From contig DASRUE010000126.1 in NCBI GenBank assembly GCA_035687895.1, forward strand, positions 1-7,160: DNA of 7,160 bases. Direction: 5' to 3'. Positions 1-6,129 of the stretch are shown one piece after another. Both the position numbers and the translations under genes were made by a program. Under the pieces are notes generated by a model. That model worked only from the letters and a program-made list of their open reading frames with translations. It was not told the DNA's origin and did not search any database. Position 1 is the first letter of the stretch, and each line of letters opens with the position of its first letter. This stretch comes from JAERML01 sp035687895 (GTDB lineage Bacteria > Bacteroidota > Ignavibacteria > UBA10030 > UBA6906).

Positions 1-1040
1 GTATAGATTCCCTGGTGCTGCGGCTCGTTGCTATAACGTCGCTTCATTATGGGAGCGTCCCCATACTGTTCGCGACTGAGGTACGATGTCAGCCGGGCCA
101 GATTGCTGGGGTCGTTCTCATTCATCGGCGGATTGGCGTTCGAACGAATCAGCACGGTGGTATACGTGGTATAACCAACAAAGATCAGGACAATGGAGAG
201 GAGAGCGATGTGGAGCATCTTCTTTTTCTCCACATACGCATAGTACACGCCGAACACCGACGCCCCAATGAGGATCCACGGGATCCAGGAGATAATATCG
301 CTCTTGCTTCCCCTGAACTCGCCATCCATCATACCGGGAATCCACTTGACAATGCCGGGATATACCACGCCAAACACCACCACCGAGATGATGCCCAGCT
401 TGATGAAACCGTTCGGCGAGAACTCATACTTCCTGAAGTAAATGATCATCAGGACCGGGAAGATAGTAAGGAGAGCAAGCAGGTGAACACCAAGGGAGAG
501 TCCGATCAGGTACGCGATGAACAGTATGTACTTCTCGTTTCCTTCCCTGTCAGCATGGTCAAGCCATCGCATGACCAGCCACATGATGGCAGTCAGGAAG
601 AGCATGCTGACACCGTACACTTCTGCCTCAATCGAGTTTGCCCAGTACGTTGTACTGAATCCCAGTGAGAGCGCCCCGATGATCGCAGCTCCGTACACCG
701 TTACTTTGTCCAAGGCTGTTGCCGGCACGCCACGGAAGTTGGTGATTACGCGAACAATGACGAGGTAGAGGAACATGATGCCCATTGCGCTGCAGAGTGC
801 GGAGAACGCGTGTGCACGAACTGCGTGGTCGGCCGCGAATGGAATCATCATGGCAATTCTGGTGACAAGCAGGAAAAGAGGCGAGCCGGGGGGATGCGGA
901 ACCTGCAGCATGTGGGCGGCAGCGATGAACTCTCCAACATCCCAGAAGACCACGGTTGGCGAAATTGTGAGCGCGTACGTGATCATGCTAACGAAGAATA
1001 CAACAACGGCGACGGCGCGGTTTAGGAAGGTATGCGTCAT
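1..1040 (-). CDS. DUF2723 family polytopic membrane protein, GT-C glycosyltransferase-like (3' end beyond window)
   Basis: A reading frame of 346 codons runs without a stop from the ATG at 1038-1040 to the left edge, so the C-terminus is missing. Hydrophobic segments lie near residues 9-26, 54-69, 80-99, 115-130, 142-158, 171-202, 212-228, 250-269 and 276-293. The first predicted extracytoplasmic loop carries the DUF2723 signature SPTVVFWDVGEFIA followed by HPPGSPLF (27-56). D34 and E37 resemble the acidic residues GT-C enzymes use near the lipid-linked sugar. Another family hallmark, NPPMNENDP then REQYGD, lies at 303-328. Family knowledge: DUF2723 is distantly related to protein O-mannosyltransferases, and human TMEM260 of this family is an O-mannosyltransferase. 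A role in glycosylating exported proteins is inferred; donor and acceptor cannot be read here. The start has a GAGGG about 4 nt upstream (1045-1049). An in-frame stop lies near 1116 with no ATG in between, so this start is favoured. It has its own promoter. Confidence 0.88.
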   Translation of the reverse strand, partial: MTHTFLNRAVAVVVFFVSMITYALTISPTVVFWDVGEFIAAAHMLQVPHPPGSPLFLLVTRIAMMIPFAADHAVRAHAFSALCSAMGIMFLYLVIVRVITNFRGVPATALDKVTVYGAAIIGALSLGFSTTYWANSIEAEVYGVSMLFLTAIMWLVMRWLDHADREGNEKYILFIAYLIGLSLGVHLLALLTIFPVLMIIYFRKYEFSPNGFIKLGIISVVVFGVVYPGIVKWIPGMMDGEFRGSKSDIISWIPWILIGASVFGVYYAYVEKKKMLHIALLSIVLIFVGYTTYTTVLIRSNANPPMNENDPSNLARLTSYLSREQYGDAPIMKRRYSNEPQHQGIY

Positions 1041-1059
1041 GAAGCCCTCATCTGGTCGG

Positions 1060-1081
1060 AGACATGCTCGGCAGGATGTCT
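1060..1081 (-). other. small leader hairpin upstream of the DUF2723 gene
   Basis: The arms AGACAT and ATGTCT form a perfect 6-bp inverted repeat around a 10-nt loop. It sits about 11 nt upstream of the weak GAGGG ribosome site, inside the 121-nt gap between hemW and the DUF2723 gene. No U-run follows, so it is not a terminator. It could influence ribosome access or be chance; I cannot distinguish these. Confidence 0.2.
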
Positions 1082-1124
1082 GCAGGAACCAAAAGCACGG
1101 TCGAGCGTGAATTCAAATCGACTG

Positions 1125-1153
1125 AATATACCGGAAAAAAGGGTGAGTTTCAA
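1125..1153 (-). promoter_or_regulatory. sigma-70-type promoter for the DUF2723 gene
   Basis: On the minus strand a TTGAAA -35 box (1148-1153), a spacer of exactly 17 nt and a TATATT -10 box (1125-1130) precede the gene. The predicted transcription start is near 1118, giving a leader of about 78 nt. The -35 box begins only 8 nt after the hemW stop codon, so the gene can be expressed separately from the lepA cluster, though read-through is also possible because I see no terminator between them. The hexamers and spacing match the general bacterial housekeeping consensus. A weaker Bacteroidia-like TTTG element lies just downstream and is the less likely alternative. Confidence 0.6.
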
Positions 1154-1161
1154 GGAAATGG

Positions 1162-2304
1162 TCAGGCAATCAGCCGTTCCGCAATCTCATCACAGAGGAG
1201 GAATCCCTTCGATGTAAGGCGAAGCGTTTCGCTTTGCAAAGTGGCGTCGTTTTCACGGAGGAGATCCTCGATCAACGCGTGCCGCGTCCTGAGCAAAGAA
1301 ATGCCAAAGTCCGATTCGAATCTTCTGACATTCAAACCATCACTCCGGAGTCCGAGGAAAATCCGCTCCGTCATCAACTCGTTGACGCCGACCTGCTCTT
1401 CCGAGATGAGCGGCAACTGACCTGAGGTAAGACGCTCGATATAATGCGAGAGGCTCGCGATGTTCCACCAGCGACGGCCCACAGGCTCATCCGCGCATTT
1501 CCAGAATGAGTGCGCGGAGGGTCCAAACCCCAAGTAGCTCTGATGATTCCAGTAATTGTAGTTGTGCCGGGACCGGAAACCAGGACGGGCATAGTTGGAG
1601 ACTTCGTAGTGCTCGTAGCAATGACCCTCCATGAGCGACATTGTCCGCTCATATAACTCAGCTTCGACTTCCAGGGGGTTGGGCGAGACCGTTCGCGAAC
1701 TCACCATACGAGCAAGCGGCGTGTGGTCTTCCACAATCAGACTGTATGCAGAGATATGTTCAGGGTTCAACTCGATTGCGCGGGTGAGAGTGGCCTCCCA
1801 CTGTTCCGCCGTCTGACCAGGAAGAGAGAAGATGAGATCGAGACTGAGGTTCGTGAAGCCTGCTTTGCGAGCAGCATCTACACACTCCACTGCCTCCTTC
1901 CCCGTGTGGATCCGGCTGAGAAACTGCAGCTCCTTTTCATTGAACGACTGAATGCCAATGCTGAGCCTGTTCACTCCAAGCGAACGGTAGGCAGCAAGCT
2001 TCTCAGGAGTGACGGTTCCCGGATTGGTCTCCACCGTGATCTCGGCATCGGACGCGATGGCAAAGGTGCGATGGAGACGGGAAAGAATACTTTCCAATTG
2101 TGCTGGTGTCAGGAGCGAAGGTGTGCCGCCGCCTAAGAACACTGTCTCGAAAACCACGCCATCGCCATATGAGGCGTATGTATCGATTTCACGATGCAGG
2201 GCGGCAAGGAAGGGGTCCATCGGCGACATGGTTTCGATGGAATAGAAATCACAGTAGATGCACTTCCGTTCGCAGAATGGTATGTGAAGATATAGTGATG
2301 GCAT
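1162..2304 (-). CDS. hemW: radical SAM heme chaperone HemW
   Basis: HemW binds heme and a [4Fe-4S] cluster with SAM and is thought to pass heme to respiratory membrane proteins. It is often misnamed as oxygen-independent coproporphyrinogen oxidase (HemN). The 380-residue protein opens with LYLHIPFC and the radical-SAM cluster motif CERKCIYCDF (C11, C15, C18). The residues after the third cysteine are D-F, as in HemW; HemN has a fourth cysteine there. The SAM-binding GGGTPS is at 58-63, ETNPG at 92-96 and SIGIQSF at 115-121. The C-terminal HemN_C-type region has YEVSNYARPG and RHNYNYW at 233-252. Length matches the roughly 380 residues of the family. I chose the ATG at 2302-2304 because homology begins there and it lies 2 nt after the lepB stop. 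A GTG at 2337 would add 11 unrelated residues inside the lepB gene. No good Shine-Dalgarno site is visible, so translation is probably coupled to the upstream gene. Confidence 0.95.
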   Translation of the reverse strand: MPSLYLHIPFCERKCIYCDFYSIETMSPMDPFLAALHREIDTYASYGDGVVFETVFLGGGTPSLLTPAQLESILSRLHRTFAIASDAEITVETNPGTVTPEKLAAYRSLGVNRLSIGIQSFNEKELQFLSRIHTGKEAVECVDAARKAGFTNLSLDLIFSLPGQTAEQWEATLTRAIELNPEHISAYSLIVEDHTPLARMVSSRTVSPNPLEVEAELYERTMSLMEGHCYEHYEVSNYARPGFRSRHNYNYWNHQSYLGFGPSAHSFWKCADEPVGRRWWNIASLSHYIERLTSGQLPLISEEQVGVNELMTERIFLGLRSDGLNVRRFESDFGISLLRTRHALIEDLLRENDATLQSETLRLTSKGFLLCDEIAERLIA

Positions 2305-2306
2305 GT

Positions 2307-3248
2307 CTATCGCACCATTGTCCCTATGCGATCCCACCTGGCATTGACCACCCGATCCAGGAATCCATCCTTGTCGGCGGATTCATCCCACGACCAGTAG
2401 ACGAGCATTGCCTTGCCGATGATGAGATCTTCAGGGACGAACCCCCAGAACCTGCTATCGAGGCTGTTGTCGCGGTTATCCCCCATCATGAAGTAGTAAT
2501 CCTTTTCCACACGATACGTAGTTGCCTCCATCCCATCCACAAAGACCATCCCCCCTCCGATGACACGAACGGTATGACCCTCGTGTCGGATAAGGTTCCA
2601 ATACTCAGTGATGGTTGACGATCCGAGTGTCAGCACATCCCCTCTCTTCGGGATCACCAGCGGAGCGAAGTTATCCTCATTAGAAGCAGCACCTTTCGGA
2701 AAGATCCGGTAGTCCCGGAATTCCCTGGGGAGCACCTGCGCCCGGTCGATTCGGGCACTCGACGGCAGAGGAAGCATCCTGCCGTTGATGTAGACTTGCT
2801 TGTTCACAATCTTCATGGTGTCGCCGGGCGTAGCCACGCATCGCTTAACGTAGTTAATCACTTCCTGTGGACGTTCCACTTCGTACCCGCCAGGAAATTC
2901 AAACACCACCACCTCCCCGGGACGTGGTTTGGAAAATGCGGGAAAGGTAAAGTAAGGGAGAGAAATGTCGGTAAAGGGAACGTAACGGGGAGTTTTCGCT
3001 CCATAAATGAATTTGTTGACGAGAAGAAAGTCTCCCGCGAGAAGTGTATTTTCCATGGAGCCCGTGGGGATGCGATACGCCTCCACGATGAAGAACTTCA
3101 GGAAGAGTGCGGCAAGCATCGTCAAGGCGACGGTCTCGGCATATTCTCTGAGGCGGTGCTTTCTTCGTCCGCTTGCCTTCTCTTCCTCCCCAATAGCGGT
3201 CGGAACAATGGCCGGTACCTGCGCTTCTTCCATGGAGTCCACGCTCAC
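2307..3248 (-). CDS. lepB: signal peptidase I, second tandem copy (LepB2)
   Basis: Type I signal peptidase cleaves signal peptides from exported proteins on the outer face of the inner membrane, using a Ser/Lys dyad. This copy is 313 residues. A charged cytoplasmic tail (1-37) is followed by one membrane segment (about 38-57). The serine box IPTGSMENTL has nucleophile S64. The lysine box YVKRCVATPGD has general base K135. Box E, GDNRDNSLDSRFWGF, is at 256-270. An insert between the boxes contains YRIFPKGAASNEDN, also present in the neighbouring copy. The single membrane segment differs from the two of E. coli LepB. The lysine box deviates from the usual KRxxGxPGD, with Ala at the first Gly. 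The GTG start overlaps the stop of the upstream copy by 4 nt (GTGA), implying coupled translation. An ATG five codons later (3231-3233) is an alternative start; neither has a strong Shine-Dalgarno site. Confidence 0.95.
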   Translation of the reverse strand: MSVDSMEEAQVPAIVPTAIGEEEKASGRRKHRLREYAETVALTMLAALFLKFFIVEAYRIPTGSMENTLLAGDFLLVNKFIYGAKTPRYVPFTDISLPYFTFPAFSKPRPGEVVVFEFPGGYEVERPQEVINYVKRCVATPGDTMKIVNKQVYINGRMLPLPSSARIDRAQVLPREFRDYRIFPKGAASNEDNFAPLVIPKRGDVLTLGSSTITEYWNLIRHEGHTVRVIGGGMVFVDGMEATTYRVEKDYYFMMGDNRDNSLDSRFWGFVPEDLIIGKAMLVYWSWDESADKDGFLDRVVNARWDRIGTMVR

Positions 3249-4138
3249 TTGATCAATGAACCGATGCGGCCCGGACGGATGGAGCCGAGCTTTGCGAAAA
3301 TGTTAAATATGGGTGTGTCAGGATTCCATGACCAATACACAATCATCGGTGTGCCGACGACGTTTTCTTCCGGAATAAATCCCCAGAACCGTCCGTCGAG
3401 ACTGTTATCCCTGTTGTCTCCCATTCCAAAAAGATAGTTGTGTTCTACAGTGTACGACGTTGCCGGAACTCCATCGATAAGAACATGCCCGCTCTTGTTG
3501 GTCTGAATGGTGTGCCCCTCGCGTCGGATGAAGGTCTCCCACTGCATAACGTTGGTGTAGACAAGAGGAATGACGGCACCCTTACTTGGAATAACCACCG
3601 GGCCCCAGTTGTCTTCATTGTATGGGGCTCCCTTCGGGAAGATCCGCGGGTCGGTCACGCCCGGGGGAGTCATGTTGTAAGAGTTAAATTTCATGTTGCG
3701 GGGTATCGGAGCTGGCCGGCCATTCACGTACACCACCCGGTTGACGATCTGCACGGTATCGCCGTGAAGACCGATGGCACGCTTGAGATAGAAGAGGAAT
3801 TCTTCAGGGTTCACCTCGTCGCGCTGACCCGGAAACTCAAACACGATCACATCGCCGTGTTTAACATCCTGGAACGCCGGAACGCGAAACCAGGGAATTC
3901 GGATGTTCGTGAAGGGAATTGTCCGCGGCGTCGTACCCCCATACATGAACTTATTTACAAAGAGAAAATCGCCAGCTATGATCTCGTTCTCCATGGAGCC
4001 CGTCGGCACTTCAAACGACGCAAGGACGAAACTATTCAGGAAAAAGAACGAGACCAGGACAAAAACCATGTCCTTGAAGAAATCCTTAACAGGCTCCTTC
4101 TTCTGTTCTTCCTGTTTTCCTGTCGATATTTTGCTCAT
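3245..4138 (-). CDS. lepB: signal peptidase I, first tandem copy (LepB1)
   Basis: This is a 297-residue type I signal peptidase, paralogous to the gene immediately downstream. A lysine- and glutamate-rich tail (1-21) precedes one membrane segment (about 22-41). The serine box VPTGSMENEI has nucleophile S48. The lysine box YLKRAIGLHGD has K119 as general base. Box E, GDNRDNSLDGRFWGF, is at 240-254 and differs from the other copy at one residue of 15. The Pro normally found in the GxPGD turn is His125 here, an unusual change close to the active site, while all catalytic residues are kept. The shared insert PRIFPKGAPYNEDN supports origin by tandem duplication. The ATG has a perfect AAGGAG five nucleotides upstream, the strongest ribosome site in the window. 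It follows lepA by 27 nt, the same lepA-lepB order as in E. coli. Confidence 0.95.
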   Translation of the reverse strand: MSKISTGKQEEQKKEPVKDFFKDMVFVLVSFFFLNSFVLASFEVPTGSMENEIIAGDFLFVNKFMYGGTTPRTIPFTNIRIPWFRVPAFQDVKHGDVIVFEFPGQRDEVNPEEFLFYLKRAIGLHGDTVQIVNRVVYVNGRPAPIPRNMKFNSYNMTPPGVTDPRIFPKGAPYNEDNWGPVVIPSKGAVIPLVYTNVMQWETFIRREGHTIQTNKSGHVLIDGVPATSYTVEHNYLFGMGDNRDNSLDGRFWGFIPEENVVGTPMIVYWSWNPDTPIFNIFAKLGSIRPGRIGSLIK

Positions 4139-4143
4139 GAGTA

Positions 4144-4149
4144 CTCCTT
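4144..4149 (-). promoter_or_regulatory. strong Shine-Dalgarno site of the first lepB
   Basis: AAGGAG with a 5-nt spacer precedes the ATG at 4136-4138. It fixes that start and shows that this genome uses Shine-Dalgarno initiation, at least for some genes. The later lepB and hemW starts lack a comparable site and touch or overlap the gene before them. Confidence 0.85.
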
Positions 4150-4165
4150 GTTACGGTGCTGTTGG

Positions 4166-5965
4166 TTAATCGTCTTCCATGGAAAGGACGGCGAGAAATG
4201 CCTCCTGGGGAATCTCCACACGGCCCACCTGCTTCATACGCTTCTTACCCTCTTTCTGTTTCTCCAGCAGCTTGCGTTTCCGTGTGATATCGCCACCGTA
4301 GCATTTGGCAAGTACATTCTTCCGCATTGCCGAGATCGTCTCTCGTGACACGACCTTGCTGCCGATGGCTGCCTGGATCGCAACTTCAAACATCTGACGT
4401 GGAATCAGCTTTCTTAGTTTCGTGCAGAGCTTCTTTCCCCACTCGTGGGCCTTCTCACGATGAACAATGGTTGAGAATGCATCGACCGATTCACCATTCA
4501 GCAGAATATCCAACTTTACAAGGTCGGACTCGCGGAAGTCGAGAATCTCGTAATCAAACGAGGCATACCCCCGGCTTGTGGACTTGAGTTTGTCGTAGAA
4601 ATCAAAAATGATTTCGGACAGAGGCATTTGATAGTGAATGTCTGCCCGTGTCGGGTCGAGGTATGTGGTGTTCTTGTAGACGCCGCGGCGCTCCATGCAG
4701 AGCTGCATGATATTGCCGACATACTCCGTTGGGACGATAATCTGCGCCTTGATGAACGGCTCCTCGACCTTCTCGATCTCTCCCAGCGGCGGCATGTAGG
4801 ATGGGTTGTCCACCAGCACAACTTCTCCGTTCGTCTTCGTTACCCGATACTCGACGTTGGGGACCGTATTGATGATGTTCTGATTGTACTCCCGCTCAAG
4901 CCGCTCTTGCACGATCTCCATATGAAGAAGGCCAAGGAACCCGCAGCGGAACCCGAACCCCAACGCGGTGGATGTCTCCGGTTCGTACACAAGAGAAGAG
5001 TCGTTGAGTTTCAGCTTGTCAATAGACGCACGCAGGTCTTCGAAGTCGTCGGCATTCGTGGGGTAGACGCCGCTGAAGACCATCGGCTTTACTTCCTTAT
5101 ATCCCGGCCATGGTGCGTCGGCTGAATGGACAGCAGAAGTCACAGTATCCCCGACCTTCGTATCGTGCACGTCCTTGACGCCCGCAATCAGGTAACCCAC
5201 GTTCCCTGCAGAGAGTTCTCCCGTCCTGCTCTTTTTCATTTCCAGCACTCCCACCTCTTCCGCTTCGAAGACTTTGTCGTTGTGGAAGAACTTCACTTTT
5301 TCCCGCTCCTTCAAGGTTCCATCAAAAACGCGAAGATACACAATCGAACCGCGATAGATATCGAAGACTGAATCAAAAATGAGGGCACGAAGTGGCGCAT
5401 CCGGGTTTCCTTGGGGTGGTGTTATTCTCGTTACCACGGCTTCGAGGATTTCGTCAATGCCAAGGTTAGCCTTGGCGCTGGCAAGGATGATCTCCTCATC
5501 CTTGCAGCCGATGAGGTCTTTGATCTGGTGCTTTACGGTGTCGATCATTGCGCTGGGGAGATCAATCTTGTTGATGACCGGAATGATTTCCAACCCTGCA
5601 TCGATAGCAAGATAGAGGTTGCTGATCGTCTGCGCTTCCACACCTTGGGACGCATCTACCACGAGGATAGCACCTTCACAGGCGGCGAGTGACCGGGAGA
5701 CCTCGTACGAAAAGTCCACATGCCCGGGTGTGTCTATCAGGTTGAGTGTGTAGTCTCCTCCGTCCTTCGCCTTGTACTTCATTTGAATGGCGTGCAACTT
5801 GATGGTAATGCCACGCTCCTGCTCCAGATCCATGTCGTCCAGAACCTGATTGAATTTCATCTCACGGGCTGTGATGGTGCCTGTTCGCTCCAGCAAACGG
5901 TCAGCAAGGGTGGACTTGCCGTGGTCGATGTGGGCAATAATGCAGAAGTTACGGATTGCCTTCAT
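4166..5965 (-). CDS. lepA: elongation factor 4 (LepA), ribosome-associated GTPase
   Basis: EF4/LepA is a GTPase that binds ribosomes and affects elongation, initiation or ribosome assembly, especially under stress. The protein of 599 residues equals the E. coli length. The G1 loop AHIDHGKST is at 11-19, the switch I region has RGITIK (51-56), G3 DTPGH with the catalytic-type His82 is at 78-82, G4 NKID at 132-135, and G5 SAK follows. Next come the EF-G-like domains 2, 3 and 5 (FGFRCGFLGLLHMEI in the middle). The EF4-specific C-terminal domain ends in KCYGGDITRKRKLLEKQK and a basic tail, a segment absent from EF-G. I chose the ATG at 5963-5965 because homology begins at MKAIRNFCIIAHIDHGKS. Longer in-frame starts exist at 6043 (ATG) and 6070 (TTG), but the TTG overlaps the -10 box of the promoter and neither has a ribosome site. 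It leads the lepA-lepB-lepB-hemW cluster. Confidence 0.97.
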   Translation of the reverse strand: MKAIRNFCIIAHIDHGKSTLADRLLERTGTITAREMKFNQVLDDMDLEQERGITIKLHAIQMKYKAKDGGDYTLNLIDTPGHVDFSYEVSRSLAACEGAILVVDASQGVEAQTISNLYLAIDAGLEIIPVINKIDLPSAMIDTVKHQIKDLIGCKDEEIILASAKANLGIDEILEAVVTRITPPQGNPDAPLRALIFDSVFDIYRGSIVYLRVFDGTLKEREKVKFFHNDKVFEAEEVGVLEMKKSRTGELSAGNVGYLIAGVKDVHDTKVGDTVTSAVHSADAPWPGYKEVKPMVFSGVYPTNADDFEDLRASIDKLKLNDSSLVYEPETSTALGFGFRCGFLGLLHMEIVQERLEREYNQNIINTVPNVEYRVTKTNGEVVLVDNPSYMPPLGEIEKVEEPFIKAQIIVPTEYVGNIMQLCMERRGVYKNTTYLDPTRADIHYQMPLSEIIFDFYDKLKSTSRGYASFDYEILDFRESDLVKLDILLNGESVDAFSTIVHREKAHEWGKKLCTKLRKLIPRQMFEVAIQAAIGSKVVSRETISAMRKNVLAKCYGGDITRKRKLLEKQKEGKKRMKQVGRVEIPQEAFLAVLSMEDD

Positions 5966-6007
5966 GAATGGGTGCTGCTTACCTTCGTTGCTGACTCCAT
6001 GAACATA

Positions 6008-6038
6008 AAATCCGTCGCCAGTTGGTCGGGACGGACTT
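6008..6038 (-). other. hairpin in the lepA leader, possibly attenuator-like
   Basis: The arms AAGTCCGTC (6030-6038) and GACGGATTT (6008-6016) pair over 9 bp, including one G-U wobble, around a 13-nt loop. One further T follows, so the run of four Ts is largely inside the stem. It lies inside the predicted 97-nt leader, about 42 nt before the lepA start. The short T-run makes termination weak. It could instead affect RNA stability or translation, or be chance. Confidence 0.35.
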
Positions 6039-6068
6039 CGCATGTACGCTGGGGAAAAATCACGGCTC

Positions 6069-6097
6069 AATATATGCTATTCGGTGGAGAGTTGCAA
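6069..6097 (-). promoter_or_regulatory. sigma-70-type promoter for the lepA-lepB-lepB-hemW cluster
   Basis: On the minus strand, TTGCAA (-35, 6092-6097), a 17-nt spacer and TATATT (-10, 6069-6074) lie in the gap between the outer-membrane protein gene and lepA. Predicted transcription starts near 6062. The -35 box is the core of a perfect 8-bp palindrome GTTGCAAC (6091-6098), which might be incidental. No other comparable promoter was noticed inside the cluster, consistent with one transcript for the four genes. Confidence 0.65.
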
Positions 6098-6129
6098 CGA
6101 AACCGGCGGGGGACTCACTGCGGCAATGA

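Noticed and set aside
15..668. Plus-strand open frame of 217 codons at the left edge
   Set aside because: It is antisense to the DUF2723 gene, whose minus-strand frame carries strong family motifs. The plus-strand product is charged, without domain features.
1100..1161. Possible intrinsic terminator after hemW, suggested by a run of six Ts on the minus strand (1135-1140)
   Set aside because: Only very weak stems of 3 to 4 bp lie before the T-run, and the run sits inside the promoter spacer.
1162..2337. Naming the radical SAM gene as HemN coproporphyrinogen dehydrogenase, starting at the GTG at 2337
   Set aside because: The CxxxCxxCDF motif and the length of about 380 residues match HemW, not HemN. 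The GTG start lies inside lepB and adds residues without homology.
2796..3437. Plus-strand open frame of 213 codons across the lepB-lepB junction
   Set aside because: It spans the antisense of two signal peptidase genes and shows no recognisable motif.
3440..4348. Long plus-strand open frame of 302 codons opposite the first lepB and the end of lepA
   Set aside because: It lies antisense to clearly recognisable genes, its translation is rich in His, Arg and Asp and resembles no family I know, and it has no ribosome site of note. It reflects codon bias on the real strand.
6098..6129. Possible terminator after the outer-membrane protein gene
   Set aside because: The GC-rich stretch has no convincing paired arms and no T-run after it.
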